Source: Cercophora sp. LCS_1 (lineage: Eukaryota; Ascomycota; Sordariomycetes; Sordariales; Lasiosphaeriaceae). Taken from it: a DNA stretch of 64,000 bases. The stretch's first letter is position 1. Each line of letters opens with the position of its first letter. Of the stretch, positions 9,570-21,565 are shown one piece after another. The translations under genes were made by a program, and so were the position numbers. The notes under the pieces were generated by a model. That model was not told the DNA's origin. It did no database searches and saw nothing but the letters and a program-made list of their open reading frames with translations. The stretch lies in contig JAPZLL010000005.1 in NCBI GenBank assembly GCA_036250225.1, positions 310,001 to 374,000 of the forward strand, read 5' to 3'.

Positions 9570-12500
9570 CTTTTTATAAATTAATCTCTTCCTCTTGCGG
9601 TACCCCAAACACAACAATCCCGCCACAGTTGCGTTCGGGATGGCTGAAGCTGTCTTTCTCCCACGGTCTGCCCAGGCAGAGTAGGGTTTGATACGGACGC
9701 CATGGGCAACTCGACAAAGGCTGAAGCTATTGCCAAAGGCCTCGGGTTTGGCCTGTCCAAGACAAGTAGATTCTGATACGAACCCTACCCGGCCGACTGT
9801 GGTGGCTGATGGCAGTTCCAATCAGTAGCGACAACCCAAGGCCTTGGTAACGGCCTCCTCTAACATGTTTCAAGCCTGGGCTTTCAACAAGGCTCTCCAA
9901 CCTCGCTGGCCAACCCTGACCCAGAGGCCCGAGCATCGCAATGCTAGGCATCAAGTTACCGAATGCAGGACCTGGGATGTAATGGTAGTGCGTTTCGTAT
10001 TTCGAAATAGTACTTGCTCTTCCAACCTTATGATTCTTCTTCCAGACACCACAAGGACAATAATGCACACCCCGTTGTGCCAGGCAGACTTTTTGGAAGT
10101 GAGTGAGGAAGAAGTGTGGCCGTGGCTATGCTGCGCAGGTGTCTCTTGGTGCCAACAGCTGAGCCCAAGGTGCGGGCTCTTCGGGCCGTTTCCCACTGCA
10201 CTGCATTTTGTCGCGTAGCTGACTAACTGGCACCTAGGTACTTCACACATGGATACCATGCATCGCAGACTGGGACCTGGCATGCGCGTGGGCGCTACGG
10301 AGCACGATGCCTGAGCAGGAGGGGCCCCTGTCCCACGCTGTCTGCTAGCTAATGCTCTACGCACGCATGGCCTGCGCTTGCATCATCGTAGCTGCTGGTC
10401 TTGTTATCGGCTGTTTCGAGTTGGGCTGCTCCCAGGCACCTGCGCCCCGCGGATCTTCTTTACCGTAGCTCGAGATAGCTCCGGCCCAGCTCGGGAGGGC
10501 CCGGTCCCGCGATTACATCATTTGGCTGGCAAAAGCACACTGCAAGCCGATGCGGTCCTCGTTCTTTTGCAAATCATCCAGAACGAGGATTCCTATCTTT
10601 AGCTAGGGCGTAGCAAGCGGTGATCGAAGAACTGACAACCTCCTTGAGTGTCAACCAAAAGAGAATTGACAACGAGAGAGGGAGGAGTGTCGATGGCAGG
10701 GGAAAACATGCAGAAGCTGCAACCCTCATGGCCGAGGAGGAGCCATGCTGAGTAAAGCACCAATGGATGCCACCCCATCTGACGGGCCTGGCACGCTAAG
10801 ACCCGAAAACGGAGGAAAAGAAGGAGGGGATATGCGTGTGACGCCAGAATCGGGGAGACGGCGAGGGAATAGCAGCAGGATTGGCTGGGAATAGAGACGG
10901 CGAGGGCAGCAAGGTAACGCAAACATTGTCGAGCTGTAAGCCACAAGCGGCGCGGAGTACTGGCATAATCGCTGATACAACACGTATGGGTGTTGTTGAG
11001 GACAAGTGCCTATTTCCGATCTCCAGCCAGGACAGAAAGGTTGCACTGGGCGAGGGGCCAGGGCGCTATGAAACCGGGGGTAAACGTGCGGGTCCATGGA
11101 CCCGCGGCGGTGGTTCTCTTTTCCTTGTCGCTGCCTGCCGTTCCATGTTGGGGTTGTGCCGGATGCGAATGAACATTCTATTGGCAGTGTCCATTTCTGG
11201 GCGATTTGAGTCTCTGTCGACGTCCCTAACCCGTGCCATAACCCGATTCAGCGGAGTTGCTCATCAGTTTAGGCGGCCGATTTCATGACTATGCGTCGTG
11301 CCGTCGTTATCAACCGAAAAATATTCAGATGTCTTATCACGCGGAGCGGGCGGGCGCGGGAGAGCATCCTCAACGGCAGTGCGGAGTCCTGGGCAGATAT
11401 GGAATTGACTCGGTGGAGAATTTTCTGCTATAAATATCTTTTAGCGCTGGGGCGCAAATGCAAGGAATTTGATAGTGCGGGCACCCAAGCCAAACGCTCG
11501 AGCCGCTCTGCGAACCGTGCAGCAGTGAAGATGGACCAACGTTTTTGACCCACAGAGGAAGCTCGAGCGCCAAGTAGAAGAATGACGTTCCTTACAATGT
11601 GACAACTACTCTACGCAGTAGACTAGTTGTCGGTTTGTTCAAGAGCTCCGATACCCGGGCGCCGGTGGCTATTTGGATGTTAATTGTCGCCATTTCCCGG
11701 GCTTGTCAACCACGACCCGTGGTTTGTATCGAGACAAAAGGAACACCGTGCTTTCCCGAAAGCCCTTTTTGGAGGAGACATCATGATGAGGGGTGACATC
11801 GGAGATCGGGGTAGATAGCCCTGGCCTCTTGGCCTGATGTCTTGACCCTGGATATCCAACCACCGAACAAAGACAATGTCATTTGATCATTGACACCATT
11901 ATCGAGAATTTCGTAATAGATTGCGAGGGAAATGGTGCTCTTGACCAGAAAAGTAAAAGTTCATTGGCGAATAAAGATCACCGAGGAGAGAATTTCATCC
12001 AGGGTGGTCTTCCTTCTGGTCCCGTCGTGGTCGCGGTTGCCGGCAGGACCCGCAGCGGATACCCGGTGCCCCGCGTGAGATGGAACGATGGGCCCTGGCC
12101 ATCCCGGGATGGCTGGCAGACTGCGCCTACTCGACCGCCGACCACAAGGAAGAAGCGAGCGAGGGTTGAATTTTGATTTCTACCTGGACCTACCAGACAG
12201 TCCTTGAAGCCAAGACTTTGCGTTGCAACTTTGACGCTACACAATTGCCAGGCACCAAGATAGATACGTTTTCCGTGTTTACGCACCCAGTCGCGGACGC
12301 CCGTCGTCTTGTCCTCGGACCTTGCAGCAACGCGCTCGCCGGCTTCGTTCTTCTGGCATGACCTCATCTGAGACATTCGTCCGATGCCGAAGCGCGTTGG
12401 CTATGCATTTCCGCCCCATTCTCTTGGATCACCAACAAGCGACATACGCAGGTGATAGGCGATAGGCGACTCTCCACGCGCATCCGGCGGCACGCGATGC

Positions 12501-14964
12501 GCGCTCTGCGATCGTGCTCGGATCAAGAAGCTTATGGCTCGGCTGCCATGGTTGGTGAAAACGGGCAAGCCACCGAGTGCTGGTGGCGTCTCAGGCTCGT
12601 GGGCACCAAAGCAGCCAACAAACCGCTAGTGCGTAGCATTTCCGCTGAGCTATCGGTGGGCGAATCGGCAGTCTTCAATTAAGCGCTGGTCTCTCGAAAC
12701 TTGCTGTCGAGGGGGTTGCCTGTCCGTCGTGGACGAGAGCAAGGTCGGACACATCTACACTAGCGCAACAAGCAAAGTCGTAACGCGACGGCAACAAGGT
12801 AAAAAATGCACGCATGCCGACTTCCCGTCTTGATCACCGATCGCCATGTTGTTGGCGCTTTAGCGCTGGTACGGTACATAGTCGTCGACACGAACGAATC
12901 CAAGCGGACATGTTGTTACACCCACCAACACCCACTAACACGCAACGCGGGGAAATCACCAACAGGAAGACGACGAGACCCCGCGCGAGGCTGATGAGCT
13001 GCCTCTGGACCCCCCTGGACGCACTGCGTTCTATCAAGCTCGCAATATGCAATCTGCAATGCAATCCATCCCTTGAGAGAGGTCTGATCCGTTGGCCCAA
13101 TCCCAAGTGACCGATGTTTCGATATCCTGATGCCTCAGGTTCCCACCCTTGTGCATGCGTGTCATCGTCCATGGCCCGGGGAGGCTCGGGAAAAATACAA
13201 GTCAAACGGGAGCTGTGCCCGTCCCCAACATCGAGGCGAAGCGTTATGAAACCGTAGACGGAGATCTGCGGCCGTTGGCCAGCCAGAGAATCGAGATGCG
13301 AGCCCGTAGAGATGGGTCCCGACAGCTTCCTATCCCAACGCCGGCACGTAGTGCCTTTGAGCAAATACTCGGGCTGGACGCTGCGGACCGTGCAGATCGC
13401 TCTGCTCCTCCCGGTGGTCTGTAACTGGCATTGTCCGCTTGACGTTAGCCTCGGCTGCGCTTGTCGAGAGACACCAACACGGTAGCCAACAAAAATAGGA
13501 TCTGACCAGCAGGCGGCGCGGGCCAGTGGGATTTGACGGGGCGTCTAAGCCCCCCCTGTCTGTACATCATCACGCCAGAGAGGGGAGATCCTTGTCCCTG
13601 GCCCCTACCCCTCGCTCGCTCGTCCTGCCGTGCCGGGCAACCCTGTCAGAGCTCTCATCCATTGTTGCAGCGAGTTACCCCTCGTCAAGGTTCGAGCTCT
13701 CCAGCTCCGTGGCATGCAGTGCAATCACGGCGGACCGAGGGGTCACGCTCTCCGTCCGGCCCTCACAGCACGCATCCCACACCACCATCCGCGATGCCGC
13801 TCCGCGCAAGTTGTCGCGCTTAAGCAGAGCAGGCGGCTTCCCGCCGTCTCGGGTACGGAGGCACGCTGGGAGCGGCTAATTAGTCGCCTGATTGTCGCGA
13901 TGCATTGTTTGCTGTTTCGATCAGCCGCGATAGACGGGTCTGACCCGAGACCCGATTCAGAGTGTGCCGTCCGACGTGTTGCGTGCGGTTCTTGTCCCGA
14001 CGTTGCAGTGGATGGAAGAGGCCATCACTCGGAATTCTGCTGCCTGCCCTGTTGGACGGGCGTTCTGTGTCCCTTCTCGAAGTCAGCATCCCACGTCCTC
14101 TGCAACACAAAGACGATGGGTATTCGGGAAGCACCCAGCAGCGTCAGAATGCAGCCCTGTGTTGATCATGATGATACCCTCCTGCCTGGATCCTGCCATG
14201 TCCGGGGACCGCAGAGTTGGCGACCTGAGCCCGGCAATACTTTTTTTTATGTTGTTGTGTAACAATGGTCGCATAGCGCTTGGCACCCCTTTCTGAAAGG
14301 CGGGTGCTGCGCTGATATATGCTGCAGCTTTTGGGTCTGCGCCCCTCGCATGTCAGACCAGACGCGGCCGGGTGAGCCCATCAGAAGGTGTGCAGATGTG
14401 TGGGAGAGCTCACATGTCCACCGCGCCAGTCTTACCTCGCTGGCCCATAGAAGAGTGTTGGAATGGCATCGAGGAGGGGGGGTGGGCGGAAGAGTTGGCT
14501 TTTCAACGCCATTTGGCGCGGGACAGCGGCATTCTGTGCAGCATCCCAAACATTGCAACGAGCTGACAGATCCAACGGCATTAGGAGTTTGCGGCGTTTG
14601 GGTGGAGCCTGGGGAAATCGGATGTTTCGCTCAGTTCGAGCATTCTCGCGGCGTGGTCTTGACAGATGACCGATGACTTTGCTTCCTCAGGACGACAGCC
14701 GATGATGCCCCAGCTCGGGCGTCGTGCTCCACAGCGCCTGCTCAGCGATATCCACCGAGCCAAGGCCAGAGCCTTCAGAGCACGTGGGGGAGGGGGAAGA
14801 CAAGAAGACATAGAGATGCATTCTACGTGCACGCGTTTGCTAGCCATTGCGACTCGCCCTGTGCATCTGAGTGGCGACCTGGAGCCGCGCACGAGATCGA
14901 TGAGAGCCGCCAGGGGACGGGCTCTCTTGCGTCTGTTGCGTCTCTTGTCGCCTAACATCGCGGC

Positions 14965-14978
14965 AAAAAAAAAAAAAA
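14965..14978. repeat. Homopolymer run, 14 A
   Basis: A-run followed by a purine-rich GGAGAGAGAAAAAAAG stretch. Confidence 0.9.
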
Positions 14979-15179
14979 GGAGAGAGAAAAAAAGCAAGTA
15001 ACAAAACGGGCATGGTGTCGGGTACCTCAGACAGGCCCCGCAGCGCGCCGTTGCTGCGCTTGAGGGCCGTATCGGTACCTAACGAGGAGCGGCACAGAGC
15101 GCAGCAAGACTGGTAGAGTGTACCGCTTGGTCTGGTTCTGGCGACTTCCCCCACCGTCGACTGCAACGCTCACTCACCC

Positions 15180-15720
15180 TTGCATGGTCCCCGCCCCCCT
15201 TTCCGTCTTACCCCTGCTCGCCCTGTTCCAGCTGACAGGGGCCGGGGTCCTGGACAGCCTCGACCAAACCGGACACACCAAGCCTCTCTGTGTTCTGCAA
15301 GCTTGGCCAAGACGGTTCTCTCGATCTCTTCCCATCCCATGTCCCATGTGCCCCATGCTCCATGCTCCACGCTGTCCGCTAGCATGGCACCTTGCACCTT
15401 TGGGCGGCCGTGGAAGAGGCCATCTCAATTATAGCAATGCCTTTTGGCGTGCGTCGTTTCGTACCCCAGAATGTTTCCACCTGCTTCCCGATCTCTGCTT
15501 TCTGCACGCCGTCTGCACTCTGCCCTCTCTCTGCCTCTACTCCCTCTGTCCTCTGCCAGCCCTCTGCCCTCTCTTCGTGCTCATGGAGAGAGACAGCTGC
15601 CCATCCCCATCCCTATCGCCCGCTGCCGTCCCATCATCAACCCACCCCCCTTGGCCACACATTCACACACACCACCACTACTTGGTCCCTAGTCCCTAGG
15701 TGGCCGTCTCTCGTCGTCGG
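15180..15720 (+). promoter_or_regulatory. CT-rich promoter/leader of the C2H2 regulator gene
   Basis: Pyrimidine-rich sequence with repeated CTCTGCCCTCT-type words (densest at 15510-15580) ends about 300 bp before the regulator's ATG. Such tracts mark transcription start regions in filamentous fungi. Long open frames across it come from the C/T bias. Confidence 0.45.
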
Positions 15721-16004
15721 AGGGCTGAGCGAATCGAGCGCCCAACACGCATCTCTGGTGTCTGCAGACGTCTCGGCCTGCTTCTCGTGTCTGTCCCCTT
15801 CTGCATACCTGGCTTTAAGCCTCGTCCCCCTTCTGCGTGTGCTGCAGCAGCCGCGCGTGTACTGTACTGCCGTACCCTCGACCCCGTCTTGTTTGTTTCC
15901 ATATCGACTGCGACCTCCCCTTATTTGTCGGGGCATTGGGACCGGGCTGTGTAATACTAACTTGGAAGCTTACTTCCAAATTGAGGATCCCCTCGCTGCC
16001 CATC

Positions 16005-19000
16005 ATGGCTAGCCTCAAGTTCATTATGGACGTCAACGATGACAACCTGTCGGACACCCACCACACCAATAAAAGGGATACCGCGCCGGCCACGTCCGAA
16101 CACAAATTCGACGGGATTCCCAACCTTGATCCACGCCCGAGGCATGCCGTCAATTCTGGCCCGGCCGTCGAGCACCAGCACCAGCAGCAGTACCACTACC
16201 CGTACCCATACCACCAAGAGCCACCACCGCCGCCGCCGCCGCAACAGCAACAACAACAGCAAGAAGAAGAAGATATCAACCCAGCCGTCGGCAACGTACA
16301 GGGCAAGCATCGACGAGGAGCCCAGTCCCGGGGACCCAAGCCCGGCGCCGCCATCGCCAGCAACGAATCCTCGACGCCCTTGGCTGCCTTTTCGTCAATA
16401 TCGCCGTCACCGTCTTCGGTATCAGCATCCACTACTCGGCCCCCGGCCCGACGCCGGAGCACGGCGAGCAACGACTCGATGGACCAGACGGGCTATGGAT
16501 CTGCCGCCTCGTCATCGTCGATGGGCGCCGGTCTACACCTCGCAAACAGCGCGATGAGCCGGCCGATGCCGCCCCACGCGCCCGCGGATCTGCCCATGAG
16601 GCTCACGCCCATCACCGGGCGTGTGAGCAGGGCCAAGAAGGGCGTGCCCGTGCACGTGTGCGACATCTGCAAGCCGGCCAAGGTACTGAACCGCCATTCT
16701 GCCGTGTCGAGGAGGTGGTTTGAGACTGACAAGCAGCAAACAGACGTTTACCAGGGCCGAGCACCTCAGGCGGCACCAGTTGAGCCACCAAACACCCGGG
16801 TACTCGTGCACCTACCCCGGCTGTGATCGTGCGTTTCACCGGCCAGACCTCCTGGCACGCCACCAGCAACGACAGTTAGTGATTCTTCTCCCTTTTCTCT
16901 GATCCGTTTGTAAAGCTGACAGTGGGCGTAGCGAGGTTGAGGGCGACAAGGTGTCGTCCAAGAGCGGGGGCAACGACGAGGACCAACGAGGCTCGTCGGC
17001 GCCCTCGTCTATCGACGACGGGTATCCGCAACGGGCTCCGGGACTCGGCCCAACAGCATCCATGTCGTCTCCGTCGATGCCGGGAGTCCGCACAGTCGCT
17101 TCGCCTGCGCCAACCGATGTTCCGCCCACGCCTGGCACGGCGGGAGGTCAGCGACGCTTCTCGCAGATGAGCAGCTCGACAGCCGCCGGCAGCCCAGCGA
17201 CGCCGCAACCCCACGGCGGTGGTGGCTCGTCGGCGTACGCATCGCCGGGGAGACGGTCCCAAGACTATGGTAGTTACGGGCTGTCGTCGTCGTCCGTGGC
17301 CATCATTGACCCCGGTCACCCGTCTGGCCTGACGAACGGGTTTCCTGGGGTGCTCGACTACCAAACGCCGAGGACGACACCTCCCGCCATCGCACTGGTG
17401 ACCCAAGGGCTGCCGCTGCCGAGCCTGCACATTCCCGAGCACCGCACACCCGAACTCTACCACCACGATGCATCGCCCTGGACATCGTCGGCATCCGACA
17501 GCACGTATTCGACGCCCGTATCCGACATCCCCCGGGCGCGCGTGTGGATGCCGAGGCACCGATCGCCGACGACAGAATGGCCCAGCAACCAGTTGCTGTC
17601 GCCCTATCCCGGCTCGGCCCCGCGCAACGTGCAGAGCTCGGGTGGCGGCTTGGACATGCTGGCGGCGCCGCCTGCGCCCATGTTCTCCAACCCCTTTCCG
17701 CCCACCTCACACTACAGCACGGTTGGACAGCAGCAGCAGCCGGCATACCCACCCGTCTTTGACCTGAACAGCTTCGCGGCAACTGGCGCGGCAGGTCAGC
17801 AACACTCCTTCCGCTCGCACCAGCATAGTAACTCAATGTCATCATTGCACAGCCCCGTCATGGCCGCAAGCACATCTGCGCACGGCAGCGAGGCTCTGGT
17901 GACGCCTGCGCCGGCGCTCCCTAGCCGGCTCGATGCCATGGCGGCCATGGGCCGGCAGAAGGAGATGGCTATGGAGGGCGTGGTGGACGGCCACGGCACG
18001 GCCATGGGCGGACTGGGCGTGCTCGGCGGTCTCGGGGTCGGCTTTGGCGGCGGGCTGGACGCATCCGGCGACAACGGTGAGCATGGAAGCGGGATCCTGG
18101 CGGCACTGGACCTGCCTCTCGGGGGCGGATGCGGAATGCCGGGCGTGGCCATGTCTATCCCGCTGCAGCGCCCCGTGCGTGCGTCCATCCCCGGCTACCT
18201 TGATATGTACTGGCAGCGCGTGGACCCCATCTTGCCCGTAGTGCACCGGCAGTCGTTTGAGGCGGCGCCCGAGGATGTGCTGCGGTGCGCCATGGCTGCC
18301 GTTGCCACGCAGTATACCGACAACAAGGAGGACCGGAACCGTGGAAACCAACTGCACGAGTACGCATGGCACGAGGCGAAGCGGGTGAGTTTTCCGAGCG
18401 CAGTCGGTGCTTGACCGCCCTCCCCTGCCCCTTTCTTCCGTCTCCCGCACCGGCCTCGTCGGCGGCACGACGCCATGCTAACCCGTCCCCGCCAAACAGG
18501 TGACGTCGTGGAGCCTTCAGACCATGCAGGCAATCCTCCTGTGCGAGTACTTTGCGCGCTTCCGTGGGCGCAAGGCCTCGACGCGGCCGTCCAAGCTGTT
18601 TGAGTCGCTGTACCAGAGGGTGAGTTCCTTGCAGTTCTTTGCTGCGTCGTCGTCGTCATCGTCGTCGTGGTCGTCGTCACTGCCGCTTGCGTCGCGCGAG
18701 AGCTCGTCGCTCTGGCTCGTTGACACGAACCCCTGGTCCTGCGCGTCCTCCCCTGCTTCTGATGTTTCCTCCTGTGACTCGATCACACCCACGGCCGCCA
18801 CCACCGCCCCCTATGTCACACTGCAGCCCGCGTCGTATGCATCGTCGACCGCTTCGTCGTCCTTTGGCATCCCGTCTTCTCCTAGTTCCTTTACGCTCGA
18901 CGTCTCTTTTCCTTTGGCCGCCGAGCCCTCGAATGGCTTTAATCATAATGTTTCTTGCGCCCCGGCCCCGGCCCGGGCGCAGCGGTCGTGGTCTTCTCTC

Positions 19001-20419
19001 TTTTCTCCCAACCGCTACAACCCGCCCCTGGCTTCCTCTCTTTCTCTCCACGCGCAGACGCAGCTTGCCGAGCAGACGTACTCACAGGCTCTTTCCACCC
19101 TGCAGGTCCTGTACCAAAACCCGGCCATGTTCGACCACACCCTGCTCGCCGCGGACCAGCACCTGTCGGCCGACGAGCGCTGGCGCAGCTGGGTCGACAC
19201 CGAGGCCCGCCGCCGCCTGCTGGCGAGCTGCTTCCATCTTGACGGCCACGCCGCCATCTACCAGCAGCAGCGCCGCGCCCACCAGTGGGACTCGGACGGC
19301 ACCACGCCCGTCCCTCCCGTGCCGCTCTTTGGCCGCAGCGCCGCCCTCTGGAACGCGTCCTCGGCCGACGAGTGGGCCGCCGTCCTGGCCTCGGACCCCG
19401 GGGCAGGCATTCCCGCCTTCGCACCGCCCCTGGAGCAGCTCACAGCCGGCGACATCATGTCGCAGATGCCCTACGATCGCCTGGCGATCCTCGGTATCGA
19501 GATGCTCCGACTGCCTCAGCGCCAGCCTTCGGCAGCCGCATCCGTCTCGGCCCATGGCTCGCCCGTCCCCGAGCAGGGCGGCCCGACCCAGATGCGTCTC
19601 CATGACGGCCGGCACCAAGACACGGTCCGTGAGTCCCTCGCTCTCGACGTTGAGGAGCGCATTAGCACACTCTTTGCCGGCTGCCCAATCGCCAACACAT
19701 ATCTGGCCCTGCACCACACGCCGCTGCACGACCTCCTTGCCGTTGGCGGCGACTCGTGGGTCTTCTCCCAAAAGGTACTTCCCGCCACCTCGTTCATCGA
19801 GCATCAGAAACGTCTCAAGTCCTGGGCCGAACAGCACACGCGTCCATCGGCCCCTTCCAGCAGTACAGCCGTCTCCGGCCTCAACGCCGCCAAGGCAACC
19901 GTCTACGCCGCCCGCGCCATCATCGGCTTTCTCGAGCGCGGCTACAGTGTCTCGACACCCCCCGTCGACCGCGGCATGCCCTCGTCACCCTGGTCGACCG
20001 ACCTCTCCGACTACTGGGCCCTGTACGTGTGCGCCCTCATTTGCTGGGCCTTTAGCCACCGTGCCCGCGCTGCCGTTCCCACCCCCGACGGTCGCCACGC
20101 CCACCAGCGCAGCAGCAGCGAGGGCAGTCTGCACCACCACAACCACCACCACCATCCCAACCAGGCGTCGCGGCTGTTGAGCGCGGCGACGGTCCAGGCC
20201 GACGAGGAAGCCCTCACCTGGCTGCGCATGGTGGCCGCTGAGAACACGCACATTGAGGACGTGGTACGCTCACGCGGCCGTCATGAGGCCGCAGGCGTTG
20301 TCGGGCTTGTCAAACGCTGGCTCGAGAGCGACTGCATCGGTGGCCGAAGCAGGCTGTACGTCGATGCTGTCGGCGTGTTGCGGAAGCTGGACGAGGGCGC
20401 CAACTGGAAATGGTTTTGA
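16005..20419 (+). CDS. C2H2 zinc-finger / fungal_trans transcription factor (Klf1-like)
   Basis: Large nuclear regulator combining two C2H2 fingers with a fungal-specific transcription factor domain. Exons are 16005-16682, 16744-16874, 16923-18384 and 18500-20419. The N-terminus is disordered with poly-Pro/poly-Gln (PPPPPPPQQQQQQQEEE, about residues 66-82). Finger 1 is CDICKPAK|TFTRAEHLRRHQLSH, split by intron 1, with 14 rather than 12 residues between the second Cys and first His. Finger 2 is CTYPGCDRAFHRPDLLARHQQRH, ending at intron 2. A Ser/Pro-rich linker of about 400 residues follows. The fungal_trans domain begins GYLDMYWQRVDPILPVVHR and contains NKEDRNRGNQLHEYAWHEAKR and QAILLCEYFARFRGRKA. 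The last exon includes a Ser-rich stretch, about 18620-19057 or 19105, that can be removed in frame as an intron. Length is 1396 residues if it is retained and about 1234-1250 if spliced. Family resemblance is to S. pombe Klf1; targets are unknown. Confidence 0.85.
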
Positions 20420-21565
20420 CCCAGAAACCGTTCATCATTCGTTTCCCGACGACACCTCACACTATTAACCTCACTAAATTGTGACGGGTTTAATGATGAA
20501 AATGGGACGCTCCTTTTTTTTCTCTCCTTTTCTTTCATCTCTGACAGATCTTTGCGATGTTTTTCTCCTCTGCGTTGTTTGGCCAAAAAGGGAGGTTACA
20601 GTTTTCGTGGACATTGTATTGGGATCGGGATTGGCTCTGTGGCGGTTGGCTTTGGTTGATATCCATTCCCTTTTTTCCTGGGTGGTCAACGGCTCGCATG
20701 GTTTCATTTAACGGCAAAGCGACGGCGTGTTGGAGTCATGACAATCTACATGTGTCACATATATCCCATGACGACACGGATGGGATATTCATTTTCTTTT
20801 TTTTCTTCTCCTTTTTTTGGTTACGTTTCTCGTTTACCCGGTTTCTTACACGCCCGTGTTTTTTTTTCTCTGAGTTTTGGTCGTTGTATTCTACCTTGTC
20901 CGGATTTTTTTTTTGGGGAAGGAGGTTCACAACATTTCGGGGTATCTTTATTTTTTTATTTTTTTTTATTTTTTTTTGCATTTTTTTCTGTCGTTCCGGG
21001 GGGTCTCTATCTCTTCGCGGGGAGGCTATTTTCTTCTCTCTTGGTTTTGTAACTGGTACCAATTCCTGCTCTGTACTCTTATCATGCAAAGGAACGGTTG
21101 GAAACGGACAGCATGGCAGCATTCATGATAGACGAAGGAACGTAATGAGGAACAGCGAACAGAGGGCTCTGGCATCATAATCAGGCTGGAAGCTCCAGCT
21201 AGATATTTTTCTGCACCATACACGAGCAAAGCACAAGGAACAAAAATCAGGATAACGCTAATTCGAAAGCAGAATTCACATAGACCAAATTACTACTACC
21301 ACCCAAGTCAAATGCTGTGGTTCCCGAGGTGTCTCATGTTGATATGCTACCTTCTAACTTGTGTATGTCCGAGTCCCAGCGCCAATGTGTTAAACACGCA
21401 CTCCTATGCTCCTTCGCTCCCATTGGCATCTATTGAGTTGATCGCAAATGCATGCCCGTTTTCCATTCCGTTGACGAGTACGAGATCTCCAGACCCCCTC
21501 ATAATGCAGAATACATAATCCATTTGAAACAGGAAAAGAAAAAAAAACCAAACTTTGCAATGGGT
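20420..21565. other. Convergent intergenic, T-rich low-complexity
   Basis: Lies between two converging genes and should hold both 3' ends. About 20790-21030 is dominated by T runs interrupted by A or C (for example TTTTTTTATTTTTTTTT). No gene is recognised. Confidence 0.6.
20790..21030. repeat. T-rich low-complexity tract
   Basis: Numerous T runs of 6-10 with sparse A, G or C. Long open frames across it (for example 20557-21180 +) encode only Phe/Leu-rich sequence and are compositional artefacts. Confidence 0.8.

Larger units (their letters stand above)
7419..16004. other. 8.6-kb gene-poor region upstream of the C2H2 regulator
   Basis: I could not recognise a conserved protein in any frame here. 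Open frames are short, overlap on opposite strands and lack family motifs. About 7.7-9.6 kb is more AT-rich than the rest. About 10-15 kb is GC-rich. Simple runs include an 18-T tract (9552-9569) and a 14-A tract (14965-14978). The end, 15.18-15.72 kb, is strongly CT-rich. The stretch may be an extended promoter with long leader, non-coding transcripts or decayed repeats; the sequence alone does not decide. Confidence 0.5.

Noticed and set aside
7740..9600. AT-richer block considered as a RIP-mutated transposon
   Set aside because: Composition is only mildly shifted, no transposase or reverse-transcriptase remnant is visible, and I could not compute dinucleotide RIP indices.
9642..9800. Possible inverted repeat around GTAGGGTTT and AACCCTAC
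   Set aside because: Only 8-9 bp pair before mismatches, which is within chance for this length.
13685..13700. GGTTCGAG word resembling a tRNA T-loop
   Set aside because: Flanking bases do not form the T stem and no acceptor or anticodon arm is present; other GTTCGA words in the window failed in the same way.
15118..16012. Long open frames of up to 206 codons upstream of the C2H2 regulator
   Set aside because: They arise from the CT-rich leader, which is poor in stop codons; the residues are Pro/Ser/Leu low complexity and no start or motif supports a gene.
18639..20180. 513-codon frame overlapping the C2H2 regulator
   Set aside because: It is the alternative frame of the GC-rich coding exon (Pro/Arg/Ser-rich), while the other frame carries the conserved domain.
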